Below, piece after piece: positions 1 to 14,091 of a stretch of 64,000 bases of DNA. Positions within the stretch are counted from its first letter, which is position 1. Every line of letters starts with the position of its first letter. A program made the translations under genes and the position numbers. Source of the stretch: Rhytidiadelphus loreus (taxonomy: Eukaryota; Streptophyta; Bryopsida; Hypnales; Hylocomiaceae); the NCBI GenBank assembly GCA_947034895.1, contig OX344765.1, forward strand, positions 19,349,001-19,413,000, read 5' to 3'. The notes beneath the pieces were generated by a model. It was not told the origin of the DNA. It worked only from the letters and a program-made list of their open reading frames with translations, and did not search any database.

Positions 1-3000
1 AATGATTACTTTAGAAACAAGGAATTTCACACATATAAGCCCTGATGTATCTAGGGCGCTTGTATGAACACTTCTTTTAGCACCCCCTTGCAATGCTTTC
101 TTGCTTTACCCATGGGGCATGGCCCATGAGTTGCAAGTTTTGTAGGTGAAATATAGAGTAGCATTAAGTCCTCTCTGACCACTCCTTCACTATGTGCATA
201 CAAAACTCAAAGTGATGAGACTTTAGATTTGTGAGGAACTTAAAACTAAGATTGCAATGAAGTATCTAAGAAAGTGCATGCATCTAATAGAAAGTGGACG
301 ACATAATGCCACTACTTGTAGCATTCTGTCATAGTAGAATAGTTGCCATGTAATTGATCATGACTGTCAACACCACATGTTCTTCTAATTTTATACATGC
401 ATAAACCCAATATTCATTGGTTCCCCCCTTTCCTTTAGTTTAAACACTCATCTTTTCACTTGTCTCATCATGGAAGTATTTTGTTCCTAGTTATAGTGCA
501 AACTTAGAGAGAAGCTCCTTTAGATATGCAATGCAAGGACAAATTCCTTGTCTAGAGTATCAGATAGCATCCTCATCCAAGGAGTTTTTCAAGAGATTGT
601 ATGCTCATTCTTTCTTATTTCTAATTATTCTTACTCTTCATGTTGTAGATTCAAGTGGATTCTAGAATAAGATATTAGTTATATCAAAAGTTAATATGCT
701 TTAACTTTATGAAGGACAATATTGTGTTTATCCTAATTTTCCTTGACCTTGACACGTTTTTGTGTTGTCCAGGCTATATTATCTATCATTATCTCTTGTT
801 TAAAACAATCTTTGTTGATTGTGGGGTTAGTGGGTTTTTTATTTTGAGTAGTCCCTCTTCCCAGAAGACCACTTGAAATATAAACTTTGTGTAGCAATGT
901 ATATTGAGCCTTTTCAATTAATAACATGCAAGTTTATTCTTTTGTTTGTTTTGATATTCTTCATTCTAACATGGGGGGGGAGCATTCTTCAAGTAGTTTA
1001 TATATTACACGTAATTGTAAGGTATTATTACTGGAGGTATTTTGATAGAGGGAACCAATTAAATAAACAATATCATTACCTAATTTTCTAATTTGGCATA
1101 TTTTTTAGTACCATATAGTTATTTTAAATTAGTGTGAAAGGCTAATTTATCATACCATTATTTGTTTTGAATTCAAAATTTAGAATTACATTTTCAACTT
1201 AACATAAAACATACACTGAAACTTTGAAAACATAAGTCATGATGTGCATAGTGAAGATAGCATTAGACATGCAATCCTTATTAAGTTTCATTATTCAAGT
1301 TTACACTTCAACAAGTTCAAGAACAACTATTGATGCTACAACTTAGAAAAGTGCAATGAATGTGGTTAGGGTAGATTTACAACATTTACATTCAAAGTAA
1401 CATAAAATTAAGCCAAGAAAACAAACAATATCAGCACTCTATGTAACATTGAATATTGAAACATTTCTAAGACTTGTTAGTGTACAAACAGATCACTTGA
1501 GCAAACAAGAGAAGCCAACATATCTATGAAGCAAAGCAATGCAATACATGATTGTAGCAAGTACATTTAAGGAGTCAACAAACAAACACTATGCATCATA
1601 CATTTTCCTATATGGAGTAACAAAGGGGAGCATTCAAGGGTAGATAACACGCATCAATGGAGTCATGAAAATCGTGCAAAATGCCTCCCAAATTAGCCAT
1701 GCATTTGTATTAAATTCTGTTTACAAAAACATTAAATTTTTTTTGAAAGCTCCATGAATGTGAAATACAAACCACTGAGAACTATGTGAAGGTTTAGGGT
1801 TGTTCTATAGTACGAGAAATACTAGTATGAGGATTAAGGCCTTTAGGGTTTAGCAAATCTGCGCAATCAAGAGAAAAAAACTAAACCCAATGGAGTAACA
1901 AAAAGAGTGGGGAAGATCAAAGAAGGCTTAAAAACCTACATAGCTAATAGGCAAGTGTGTTGCAAGGGAGTAATCCACAATAGTAAAAAGTCATGCCAAT
2001 CTGCTCCATTCAAGATAGCCCCATATTGCTACTAGACTTGCTCCAGTTGTGTACAAAGAAGAGATAATTATGCCCTTGACAGCTCACTCAAAGGCAGAAG
2101 GGGGAATCAGTCTAGGAAGGGTTTACTAGCACCCAAGTGTGCCCCAAAATGGACATCAAATTTCTCCACCATGTACTGATATCCAAGGTACTTGCCACTC
2201 CCAAACCAACTCAAATTGCACCAACTTTAGCATTGTATACTTGATCCAATTAAACACAACATCATGACACTCTTTATTCACCAAACTTAGTTGGGCTATC
2301 AAGCACAATACTTTTGCCCTCTTACGCACACCAATTCACTTAAAAGACCACTCGTTCCTTCCTACTAGTAGTCAATTGAAGGACAACCAACAACACATTT
2401 CTTGAGTTCTTGTCCAAGTAGGCTCAAGTGTTCCAAGTTCATGGATTTAGGTGAGATAACATCCACCTCCATGTTCTGCAATAAGAGAAGGAGAAGAAGC
2501 ACCTTAATTTTGCGCCAAAAAATAGTGGAAGCAATTGATCTCCCGTTTAGTCGCAATGGCAAAGACCGTGCAAATGTGCAATGATTGGAATGAAGATTAG
2601 AAATCAAAAGAGTGCAAAAGCAAAGACATCCTCTAAAACAAAACAAGGCATAGAAATGGAACCTCTGATCTCTGACGATTACATCCTCAACATTGCTAGA
2701 ACTTCAGACCCCAATACCGGCCATGACTTTGTCAAAAAGCTTCAGCATTGAAGCCTCATCATCCAATATCTACAAGACTGCATGGTAAAATACAACACAT
2801 ATAATGCTATCAGTTTGCAACAACTATAGAAATGAAATAATTGGGAAACACGCTTGTTTATTGGATCAAAGAGTAAATGGTGTCATTCTTTATTATCTAC
2901 CACTAGAGATGACTTTTATGAATTTGATTATGAAATTGCTAATGAAACATACCATCGAGCATAAGGCAAGTTGAATATCAATAAGTTGCCATTTTTTAGC

Positions 3001-4046
3001 ACTATACTTTTCTATAAGATAACTTGCTATCACTCTAACCTTATAAGAATAAGGAGAAGGAGGAGGACATGGTAGATCCTTATATTGCTTTTTCAATCTC
3101 AGTTTGGCATCATTCTTCTTCTACTCAAATTTACTTTGCAATTTATAAAAATAGGCATGCAGTTCAATTCTCCTTTGCTTTACAAATTTTTTGTAAATCT
3201 TTTTCATGTGGAAGAGGAAAAATTTGGCATTGGTATTAATAGGGAGAAAAATGCAATTGTTGTATTCATTGTTGGTTGAGGTGCTTGTTTGCAAGAAGCT
3301 AGGTAATTTGTAGTAGTTATAAAAGAAATTTATGAAAGCAATAGAAGTGTAGCATATATTTTGAATGGGAATGATATATTGGGAATATAACATGATACCA
3401 ACGGCCAACAATAAAAGTTCCCACCAACATGAAGTGTCCTAGAGATGACGTGGACTTTGTTTGATTTTGTTAGTTTCCTAAAATTTGATGAAAACTCATA
3501 GGCATTGTTAATTTGTTAGAAATTTCCTAAAAAAATAGTGAAACCCTATTTACAAACTTTAATCTTGGGCAAAGACCCTAAAGTTGCTCACTCCAATCCT
3601 CAAATGCAATTTGGTTTTGGTACAAATGCGCCTATATTTTAAAGGTTGTATACCAACATTTTTTACTCAAGTAGTTGTATAAAAGGTTGGCATTCAACTT
3701 GAAATTTTAGTTATATGAAAAAAGATTCTTTTAGTCATCACTGAGGATTGATTCCAATTCATTCAAATGCTACAAAAAAATACCGACATTTTTTTAGGGT
3801 TATATACACATCATTACTACTTATACATGTCTCTATAGCAAAGTTAGGAGAACTACACTCTATGAACTCTTCATTCACATTGATCTACATAGACAACAAT
3901 TACTCTTCTTCTTAACCAATATGACTTTAAATTGTTTATGTGAAATGCCTCCAACTTTATACATGGCATAATATCGTTGTAAAAAATAATTTTTTTTGTG
4001 AATGGATTTGAATATTTTGAAGATGCTTCAAAGATTACCTATTAGA

Positions 4047-4095
<49 letters not shown>

Positions 4096-6869
4096 CAAGC
4101 TTGGATTTTATAAAATCAAAGAAATTACAAAAAAAATTCAATTTTTTAATTCTAATTTTGAAAATTCATGATAAATGAAAATTATAAAATTATATATTTT
4201 GGAGAAGATTTTTGCTAATTTTGTGAACCTAAAAAAAAATAAGAGATTTTTAAAGTTAGAGTTTTAGAAACTTTGAAATTGTCGTCTTAAATTGTCTTCA
4301 AAAAGACTCTAAACTATCCACTTGAGATTATATTACTTCAGCCTATGTTGCATGATGTGTAATGTTGACAATATTTCTCAATGACAAGTTTTTAACCCCC
4401 CGTAACCCCCTAAATACCTAATTGACCATTTTATGGTCACAATCCAGTTGAAAGTAGTTTTAATAGGCAAATTTTATTTTCCAAATTTTTATCATTTTCA
4501 ATGCAAACATGATTGGAGGTCTTTTGATTTTTTCTTATTTCAAATTGTAATTGGTACACAATATTAGAAATCCAGTTTCAAACAATTGATAAATATTTTT
4601 CAAACTTTCACCATGTGGATAATTTCTAATCTTAATTTTTTACAATCTTGTTTTTTAATGCAAACATCTAAGAGATTTTGGATTTTATTATATGATTGCA
4701 TAGTGTGATATTGAGTGAGGTAGGTTTGTAAAGTGGGTAAGTTTAAAAGGGGAATATTAATAGCTAGAGGTTGATTATTTTCAAGTTTTCTTTTATGTAA
4801 TAATTGTATGTTGAATGTTAAATGACAATGTTATTGACATTATTTAATATGACTTTGGTAGAAGATGACAATAGTTTAAATGTCACATACAATGTTTGTT
4901 AGTGATAGTATATGTTTGGTTCTTTGAGCACAAACCATAATAACTATTAGTGGTTGTAATGACCAACCAATATTTTCTATTAGTGATTGGAGCCTTTTTT
5001 TCTATTGGATTGATTGACTTGAAAACAATACAAGAATTGAATTCTATAAACTATATAAGGTAGATGTTCCATTTGCTGGACATTGCATTGAATTGGACAC
5101 CCACTACACACAAATTGCACAATTTTCAAAATTTGGGAACAACATCAAGAATGGCAAGATTTTTTTTGAAAACATTGTGGGAACGTCTTAGGAACGTGGA
5201 CAAACCATTGACATCTATACCAAATGAACACAACCATTGCATTTTGTGCGGTGAAGGGTTGTTGGATTTTTTTTAATAAAAATCAAACCTTTTTTTGACA
5301 AGATTTACAATTGCATTGAATTTATATGATCTAATAGCTTGATTTGATTATTTCCAAAGTTTGCACTTCACATGGATTCAATGCACCAAATTTCAAATAA
5401 AATTGGCTCCAAATTTGTTTGGAAGAAGGCTTCAAAGTCTATTTGTGTGGTGATTAGCATGCCTATTTTAATAGGTTTCAAGGATGGAATAGTTGGAGGA
5501 GGATTTGGTTATGGTACATTTCCTACATATAGTATGTGTGAACATAATTTTGCATTACAATTACAATTTGTGATGTCAATGCGTATGCATGGGAGTAATC
5601 ACCTAGGAATTGTTTGTTTAGGGGGATTACTTTCAAATAAACCAACATTCATGAAGATGAAACATTTCAAGTTGGTGTGAGAAATTATGAATTTATAATT
5701 TTTTTGTACCACTTTGTTATGTCTTTGGATGCATAGAGTGTATTGAAATAGTATTAGGTCTCAAAACACCACAAAACCTTCAAGGTTGAACCAAAAATAA
5801 AACTTGTCATGTTTAATTTATACTATATTTTAAAATTCAGAAAATTCATTGAATTATTGCAATTCTATGTTCTATTTTAGGGGTCTTTAGAAAATAAAAC
5901 GAGTTGAATGTCCAAAGATAGGCAATCATTTTTGCTTAAAAACAAAAAATTTAAAAAATTCAAAGATATAAAGAAATTTCAAATCATATAATATTTGGTT
6001 ATTTAAATATCCTAAATATATTTTTGAATATTTTTATATCAAGGATATTCCCTAAAACACACATTGGATGCTTCTAACTAGTTTCTCCAAATACAAAAAG
6101 ATTAACATCCAAATATACCAAAGTACACCATTGGTAAGTGTCCAAAGTACTCAAACAACGCAACTTTTAAATAATTATTCCAATAATGACATGCCTTTGG
6201 GCCCATCAAGTTCATAAATTTTGAAACTTTCAAAAAGAATATGCACCGTTGCTTAATCTCTCTTGATGGATAGAGATAATAAAATGCAACAAAGCCTATA
6301 TGAAATTAAAGAATCTCATTAACTTAATTCACTTATTAACTTTCCTCTTACAATTGGTTCAATAAATTAGCAAACGGGTAAGGCATAACTTGATCTATTA
6401 ATGAAATGGAGTTTTTTACTAGTGGTCTACAAACTCCTACTTTGAAATTGCATAAGAAATTGATTTAATCTCAACAGATGTACTCAAGGATCTCTTCACA
6501 GCTCCATACATCTCCCAAAAAATCTATAAGTTCCTGCATATGTTGACCTGCAAATAGTGTCCTCTACCTTCTGTTCTACGAGGGGTACGTACATTCCATT
6601 GCCTACCACGAGTTTGCGCTGCAGAATGTATGCAGGTGGGCATGAAGCTGATACGATAGCAGAGCAAATGGACATGAAAATTTCTTCCTCAAAATGACCC
6701 AGCATTGGAGCGGTTGCCAACAACAACAATTTACTTTCAAATCTTTCCCCACGTATCTAGGCCTACAAGATGATTGATAACTAGAGCACATTCTATAGCA
6801 ATTCTAATGCTACCTATCTTCCCACAAACAACAAATGACCAAAAGTAAGAGTCTACCTTTCCACAAGAC
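1..6869. other. Gene-poor AT-rich intergenic region
   Basis: I see no convincing gene here. Open frames are short, lack recognisable motifs and are interrupted in all phases. The part next to 6870 (about 6480-6869) is probably the 3' untranslated region and downstream flank of the uL3c gene on the minus strand. The only distinct structure is the (AT)n run listed separately. Confidence 0.6.
4048..4091. repeat. (AT)n microsatellite
   Basis: About 44 bases of uninterrupted alternating TA dinucleotide, inside AT-rich intergenic DNA. It is a typical simple-sequence repeat and its length is probably variable between individuals. Confidence 0.95.
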
Positions 6870-8249
6870 CTAATTCTTGGGGATGTTCTTGCCAACAATC
6901 TTCGCGGGTGTTATCCTGAGCAAGTTTCCCGGCTTCCCTGGAACAGCCCCTCTAATCAAAAGAGCACGAAGTTCCGTATCCACCTTCACAATCTCCAGCT
7001 TCCGAATCTTGGTCCTGCCACCTCCCATTTGCCCCGGCATCTTCTTTCCCGGGTACACACGTCCAGGTGTGGTTCCAGCTCCAATGGATCCCAGTTGCCT
7101 CTTTGATTTGGAACCGTGAGTCATCTGCCCTCTCGCGAAGTTCCATCTCTTAATACCACCTGCACATTGCAATTAAAATCTTACCGACGAATGCACAAAC
7201 CATACTTGCCAAGCCAAGGGCTTAAGGGAGGGATACCGTTTGAGAGAAAGTCCCTGTCGCGGGGGTTGCACAGTCATCTATTTGAAAATGCCAGTGTCAT
7301 TCCAGCGTATGACTTGTAAGAAACGTAGATTCTCTCATACTCAAGAAAATGCTTCCATATAGATGCAATTCCTCTCGTGACCTTCAAAAAATCACTCAAA
7401 ACAGATAGGAGTAGGTTTCCAACCCTAGGGTTTCAAAATTGGAGGATACAATTTGAAGCCAGAAGAAAGAAAGACCGTCAAGGCATTGTCATGAATTCTA
7501 AAATCCATGGCAACCATGCCATGCCATGCCACAAGAATGCGAACTCGGATAACTGTGAATGCATTCTCTGAACGGCAAAATTCGATGAAGAATTGGAGAA
7601 AGGAAGGGAGAGATGATGCAATTGACTAACCCTGAAAACCCTTTCCAATGCTGTTTCCCACGACGTCAATCAAGTCGCCTTCCTTGAAGATTTCCTCAAG
7701 CTCCAGTCTCTGGTTCGGCTCGTACCCTTCCGTCGACACCACCCGAAACTCCTGCAAATGGCGCATAGGGATGGCGCCCACCTTATTGAGGTGCCCGAGC
7801 TCGGGTTTCGTCAGCTTGCGGTCGCGCACCCTTCGGTACCCGACTTGCACGGCAGTGTAACTATCAGTGGCGTCCGTCTTCACCTGCGTGACAATGTTCC
7901 CTTCGTGGAATCCCACCACAGTGCAGGGCACTGCTTTCCCATCCGAAGTGAATACGGTCATCATGCCCATCTTGGTGCCCATCATACCCACCCCTGCTTC
8001 CAGAGGCCCCATCGTCACAACCCCTCGGGAAGACGACGAGGAAGACGACGCAGTCACGCATTGCGAAGCGACGCGAGCATGGAGGGAGGCGTCGGAAAGC
8101 GCGGTGGCCTTGAGGCCATGGAAAGAAGGCAATGCGACGAGTGAAGTTGAGCTCGGTTGCTGGGCCTTGTGCTGGAGCGATAGGGTCGTGAAACTCGCAG
8201 AGACAGCGGAAATGGACGCCGCGGCCGCCATGGGGAAGGTCGGAGGCAA
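6870..8249 (-). CDS. RPL3: Chloroplast 50S ribosomal protein L3 (uL3c), nuclear-encoded, two exons
   Basis: Structural protein of the plastid large ribosomal subunit, made in the cytosol and imported. Exon 1 is 8249-7631 and exon 2 is 7159-6870. The donor (CAGG/GTTAG) and acceptor (TGTGCAG/GTGG) keep the frame and give 302 residues. The first ~80 residues are Ser/Ala-rich without acidic residues at the start, as in a chloroplast transit peptide. The mature part begins near [15 protein letters not shown], the usual uL3 N-terminus. It continues with [19 protein letters not shown] and, after the intron, [36 protein letters not shown] and a C-terminal [16 protein letters not shown] block, all hallmarks of bacterial-type L3. 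The intron splits the GKGFQGG motif. An alternative start is the second Met (residue 7). The family assignment is firm. The first-Met choice is by reading frame only. Confidence 0.95.
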
Positions 8250-8520
8250 CAGACGGGAGGAATGGGATTCCTTGGAGCTCGAATTGGAGCTACAATGCAG
8301 CAGAGGCGCTGAGAAACATCGTTGTTGTCGAGGAAAGGGCGCCCAGGAAGAGAAGCCTGCCTGTGGATAGGATAGTGCGTTGTGACTTGTGAGCGTTCAG
8401 TTTCTGGATTGGGAACGTGAGCTGAGGGAATACTGGCCCGGTATGTACTAGCATCTCCACCGTTAGGAGGCAACTGCATCACCATCATTAAGTAGGTTTA
8501 CGGGTCCGTTTTGTGAGTAA

Positions 8521-8682
8521 TTAAAGTAAACTACCCCATTACGGAATAAATGGGAGCAAGCCCATTGTGGGAAAAATTCTAACGGTGGTGTACATTCAAG
8601 TTTTGAAATGTACACTGCCATTAAAACTTTGCCCACAATGGGCTTGCTTCCATTTCTTCTGTAATGGGGTAGTTTACCTTAA
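8521..8682. mobile_element. TTAA-flanked foldback MITE
   Basis: Two long inverted arms (about 8521-8573 and 8629-8682) pair almost perfectly. The ends read (A/G)GTAAACTACCCCATTAC, and an inner block around AGCAAGCCCATTGTGGG is matched by CCCACAATGGGCTTGCT. TTAA is present at both borders (8521-8524 and 8679-8682) and could be the target duplication, as seen with piggyBac-type elements. The element has no coding capacity. It sits about 270 bp upstream of the uL3c start codon, in or next to that promoter. Confidence 0.8.
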
Positions 8683-11107
8683 ACCATTTCGACACACAAA
8701 CCATGAAATTGACCTAGGTGTGCAGCACATTGTGAGTTGTGCTTCCAAAGAATAAAATTGACTCAACCCAATTCAAGTTCAATTGGTGCAAATTATGAGT
8801 CCATTTATTTCAAGTTTAACATTTATTTTTATTGTCACAGTCATTTTATATTAGAATCCAATTGTTTAGTCTGATTTCAAAACCATCAAAATCAACAAGC
8901 AGGAGTGTCTAAATTATTAAATGGAGCAATCAATAGAACCTAAAAATTATTATATTCAAAGGTTGGACAAATTTTCTTTTATATCACATTGTCACTTATG
9001 TAGTAGTGTTTTGGCATCAACAAAATTGGGCCTAAGTGGTAAAAATTGTTTGGCCATGTATCCTTGAACCCAATTTGAGTTGGCCCTATATTTGTAAATT
9101 GGAATTGGACTTAGTCCCTGCTATAAAGTCGCCTTCAACTTCTTTGGCTAGCTTTTCAATGCACCCATATATCAAGCACAACATATTGAAAAGAATCTAA
9201 AGAACAAGAAAATGATAGATTTACATTATGACACTTGTTCAATGACTTCTCTCAATTACTTCCTCTACTAGTGGTATATTATGTAATTTGTCATCTAGGT
9301 CCAGGAGACTTATTCTAGATAGTTGAGCCATTCCCAATAGATGCTTCATTCGTTCTGGTCTTCCACCCACTAGAGTTAACCTTCTTCTCCCTCCTTGGAA
9401 CATTCTTGGTCTTTGTTTAGGTTCTAATATGTAGTACTATACAGTGCTCATATCTTATAAGTTACAATATGTTACACAGTGCACTACACCTCTTGTTCTT
9501 TTCCTGTCAAAATTCACAACATTCTTCGCACAAATCATTAGCTAAAGAATGTACACTGATCACAACATTTTTGTCCATAAATCTCTCTTCGGCGGGGATT
9601 GCCCTATACAGAAGGCACCCCGGAGCAAATGAGCCTGTGCTACAAGATGGCCTCTTTTCGCTTAACAAGTCAAAGATGAGGTGATTAAGAGGCCATCAAG
9701 GAATGTGGTTTTCTTTTCAGAGGATGATTTCAGGGAGTGTCTGTATGTCGACTCTCAGTTTATGCAGCGCAGGTATGCCACCATGCACTGCACTCCTTTT
9801 CTCAGGAAAATAGTTCCGAGCAAATTGAGTACCATAGCCAGACTTGCAGGAGATATGGAACATTTGAAAGTTGTCTTCCTTCTACGGATTGCTGGTAAAT
9901 TCCATATTTTCAGTTCTTCTCACTCTAGTTCTGTCTTTGATCGTGTGTTTGGAGCAAGAATGAATCACAAGTTACACTCAATTGAATCTTTACCAGTACG
10001 ATTTGACTGACTCCTGGCTTGCAATAGCTCAAGCATTGCTTGCAGAGAAAATGATGATTCAGATCGTGTAGGGGGGTACAATGGTGCAACTGGAATCATA
10101 GTGGAGCTCACCATATCCTGCGCACCTGCCGGTCCACTGCTAATTCAAACATCAAAGAGATGTGCCCCGTCTGAATGTAAGGTTCAATATCTCTATTAGG
10201 TTTGCTACCTGCACTGTCGCTGCAAATGAGATCCCTATTGTACTCGGAACCGTTAGGGCTTGAATTAGGGTTTATGGGTACCTTGCATATATGCGAAGGT
10301 GTACATATTTAGCCCTGGAGATCAAGAAGCCTAAATTGGAATTGGGCCTCGTGTTTTAAAAAAAGTTGAGTAGGTCATATGGGGGACCTTTTTTGTCCAA
10401 TTTTATTTACTTCTTCGACCAGCACATGCAATATTCTTCGTTGATTTCGATGATGAAAAATTCGGCCGGTCTGAATTATATTTTTCTTAATATCATCATC
10501 CAAATCGGTCCTTTCAAACCGTGAGTCCTTGGTCCTGTCGGGGTTACAGGTATTTAGGGTTTAGGAGAGAGAGACAAGTATGAATCTGTTCATGTCCTGG
10601 TCTTGACCTGGACATGGCAACGGTTAGAGTGCCTGCATCCTTGCCAAAGGTCAATCCACGTTCGTAACCCTAAATGGATCCAGTTTTCATCTTCGCCTAC
10701 TTCATGTGAAAGAGGTCACAGGACTCGTGGGATGATGAGTCTCCATTTGTGGTAGAAGTGGGGTATGACATCGTTTGTTGTGAATATTTTCTCAAGAAGT
10801 TGATACTACCATGAAATTTGGGTGCAGTGAGATATTTGTCAATGTCATACTGCTAATGCGGATGACAAAACAGAGACTTGTATTCCTCCCATTGTGATGA
10901 ATTAGAGGAACAAGTTGAGAGGCATGGAGAGGCATGCCTTTGCGTCCATGTGGCCTCATGCGTCCACCATAAATACAATCACAAGGTACGTAGCGTTTTT
11001 CGCCAAAGTCCTGTGCAATTTGGCGCTTGAAGAAATCAAGTCTACTGAATTGGAATGCAGAATTTTTTGGCTTGAAGGCGGGATGGATTTCGATAGAGTG
11101 GTTTGCT
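8683..11107. other. Intergenic region before the RING gene
   Basis: No gene could be supported. A short stretch at about 9672-9770 (plus) reads DEVIKRPSRNVVFFSEDDF and ends at a good donor (CAGCGCAG/GTATG), so it could be an exon of an unrecognised gene. No partner exons or family were identified. A telomere-like TTTAGGGTTTAGG motif occurs near 10555. The remainder looks non-coding. Confidence 0.4.
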
Positions 11108-14091
11108 ATGTTATGTAATCTCAGTCTTAATGGTGAGGCTGACATTGCGAATTCTTTGCTTGACAGCTCTATTGCAGATCAAATTGAGAGCAATACATGT
11201 CCGATTTGTTTTGAGCTTATGAAGTCACCAGACTTTTCGCCCATTCTGCTTTCCCCCTGCGGCCATACATTCTGCGCTATGGTACTTCTATGTTCATCAG
11301 ACTGTGATTTAGTATTGCAGCCGCTATTCCATGTAGATGTTCGCTTTTATGATGGACCATGAGTTAGAAATAGTAATACATGTTTTCAAGTACATCTGAA
11401 TGTATGGAATTGGTGGAGGTGAGACTCTTGAGGAAAGTTGAGTGACTCATTACCATGCCATTTGGTAACTGGACTTGAATGAGATGCTACAAAATGTTTG
11501 TAGCAGAATCTGATGCTCAATCAAATCCCTGGTTAGTTGTGATGGATGAATACTTTGCAGAGTCACAGAATATTGTGTTGAGTTTCGTCAGTTTCTTTTG
11601 CTCCTTAGCTTCTCCTAACTGGAATCGGTGATCATTCATAGCATTGTCTTATTGGTGCGATCACTAGTTGCGCAGTGTGTCACAAGGCATATGTCAATCC
11701 ACGAGAAGAAAGCACGTTTTGGAGGACCTGTTGGGCCAGCACCGTGCCCTTATTGCAGGCAAAAGATATCGTCACAAACCTTGAACTTATCACTCCAGAA
11801 TGTGATTACCAACATTCTCTCGTTGCAACAAACGCTAGAGAAAGCAGATGCAGACAAAGTTGGATTCTGTAATGGGTTTCTTCAGACTCAGACACGCTGC
11901 CACATTCTGGAAAGCGAGCTCCACGAGTCCACGCAATTAAAAGAGGTAAAATACGATATTCCTTCTACCTTTGAGCTCAACGCCAGTATGTAAACTCAGT
12001 GCCCAGATTATAGTCTTCAATTTAGAATTTTGTGCACCTTGGCCCCAAAGCAGAAAACCTCGTGTCCTGCAGCTTATAATCTAGGGTTGAATTTGCATTC
12101 GGCCAGGGAGACTCCCCCTTGTGAATTGAATATGTGTGGGTTCCCTATTTATGGAAAGCAAGCCTGACCTTCGCACCTTGCAACGGAGGTGCACCCACCT
12201 CTATTGGCGAAACCTGGAATCCGAAAGCCGGAGGTTGCCAAAAATCAATATTGTAGCTGCTACATTCCACTTTTGGCAGGCTTTGTATTCTGCGTGTTTC
12301 TTTTTCGTTCACAACTGAGACATCGCCATTACCTCATGCAGATAATGGACAAAGAGATCGCCGAAACTGAAGATGTCCTAGTTCAGCTTCGAGACAAGGA
12401 AGGGGAATTAGACGAAAGGATTCGAAAGGTAACACTTGTGTAACACCTTTATAACGTGCTTTCTTATTGCAGCTTTTCCTCCTATTCAATCGAGTAGAGC
12501 TCCTCGCTGTGATTGTGCACTCCTCTTCACGTATAGAGAATATGAGGGATTTTGGACCCTGAGTAGTTTCCCTCGTAAGAAGCTGATGTGCAAGATGGTG
12601 CCAAGTTGTACATATGCCAAACCTTCACAATATAATTCCGTGATATGTAACAGCGGTGCTATTGTTCAAGTGAAAAATGCATCATTATTGAGTGAAAAGT
12701 GACATTGTTGAGAAGAAAATGGTTGAGAAAAATAGTGGCACTACTAAGATGAATAGTGAGAAAATTATTGGGAAAGTCTTGTTGGGGTTCATTTCAAGCA
12801 AATTTCTCCTCTAATGTCTTGATGTGGAGAATTCGAAAACATGCTAAACTGGAAGAACATGAATCCCATGTCTGTGCTAGGTTAGCTTGGAGCATCAAAA
12901 GGTGCTGACGGGATTGATGGATACTCAAAATAAGAGCACTTCTCTGAAGCGTTCCCGGGATGATTTGATGGCGAAATTGAGCCTTATCCAAGCTTCTTTG
13001 TTTGCTCTTGAGCAGGTATAATCCAGATACTCCAGTGGGCAATTGCTATCTTTGCTAGTTGAGATAATCAATATCAGAGCTTTTCAGTAAAATTTAACTC
13101 TTTTAGGGATTTAAGATGACATCCTGAAGAATCTTCTCCATAATTCATGAGGTCTCCCTTTGGTTGTTGTGATCATTGGAGGCCTCCCTATGTATTATGG
13201 GAGGCTTCGTATCTCCTTAAGGAAGCACCCTTGCTACCTGCATCCATGAGGCATGGTTAGTCAAACTACCCCCAACAGGTTCATCATTCACGATGGTCCT
13301 CGAACCAATGTTATGATCATTATTATGATGAGAGACCTCTCATTAATCATGGGGAAGATTTTTATTACAATGTTGTCTAAAAGTTCCTGACACAATCTAA
13401 TTTTCCTAAAAACATCTTTCAGATCACTGGTCAATCATGTCAGTGGTGTCCTGTTGTGTCACCACGAGATGGAAATTACTCCACACCAGGAACATACAAG
13501 TAATTAAATGTGTTAATTCAATTCTTCTAAGTTTTGAAGCAAATAGGCTTGGTCTCACGAAGGTGTGCGGGTTTCTATCGATGCAATGAAAAGTGAACTA
13601 TTTAGTCCCCATTGCATGATGTTTGAAAACAGCTGGGGTATGTTTAGCTTTAGATTTGGAGATTACCTCTCATGGCTCGTTGTTGTAAAATCAAATAGGT
13701 GAAGCCTCACCTGCAAAGAGCTAACGGTGGTAGTTCCCGTGCCCATACGTAAGAGGTTCATGGATTCTCTAGCATATACAGGGTTGGCACAATGTGGCCG
13801 AATTGATTTGTAATAACGCAGACGTATATTTACTTCATACCCAATGTCAGGAGCGCGACAAATATAAACTGCTTTCTCAAGACGTCTGCCTGCCCAGTGA
13901 ATCTGAAGTGCGGTAAGTTAATCTTCCTCAAACCAGGCTTTCAATTGGTTGGATGCTGTGAAGACATGGAACATGGCAGTAGTTCAAGACTTGCATTGAA
14001 GAAGCCAATTATTATTGATGGCATCTTTCCAATGTTTGATGCTAGCATATGGTCACTTGAACTTCCGTCTACCAGATCAATAGCAGCATGA
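11108..14091 (+). CDS. RING-type (C3HC4) zinc-finger protein with coiled coil, probable E3 ubiquitin ligase
   Basis: Predicted from six exons that join in frame: 11108-11281, 11676-11945, 12342-12428, 12893-13015, 13851-13912 and 13980-14091, giving 275 residues. The RING finger spans the first intron. Cys31, Cys34, Cys51, His53 and Cys56 lie in exon 1; Cys59, Cys82 and Cys85 lie in exon 2 (CPICFELM, SPCGHTFC, PCPYCRQKI). RING domains recruit E2 enzymes, so a role in ubiquitin transfer is likely from the family, but no substrate can be named. After the RING come Leu/Gln/Glu-rich stretches (LSLQQTLEKADADK; DKEIAETEDVLVQLRDKEGE) typical of a coiled coil. The exon 4 acceptor (TTGGAG/CATC) lacks a good pyrimidine tract, and the last exon is predicted only by frame and an AG site, so the C-terminus is less certain. 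The start is the first ATG in frame; TTG codons upstream were not used. Confidence 0.7.

Noticed and set aside
2365..2646. Leucine-rich minus-strand frame (LEHLSLLGQELKKCVVGC) that could be a leucine-rich repeat remnant
   Set aside because: Only one possible repeat, no flanking exons or NB-ARC motifs seen; too weak to list as a gene.
8054..8488. 144-residue minus-strand frame overlapping the uL3c start
   Set aside because: A different frame over the GC-rich transit-peptide region and promoter; no recognised motif.
9469..10010. Two overlapping plus-strand frames before the RING gene
   Set aside because: One possible exon (about 9672-9770) has a good donor, but no partner exons, start codon context or family could be found.
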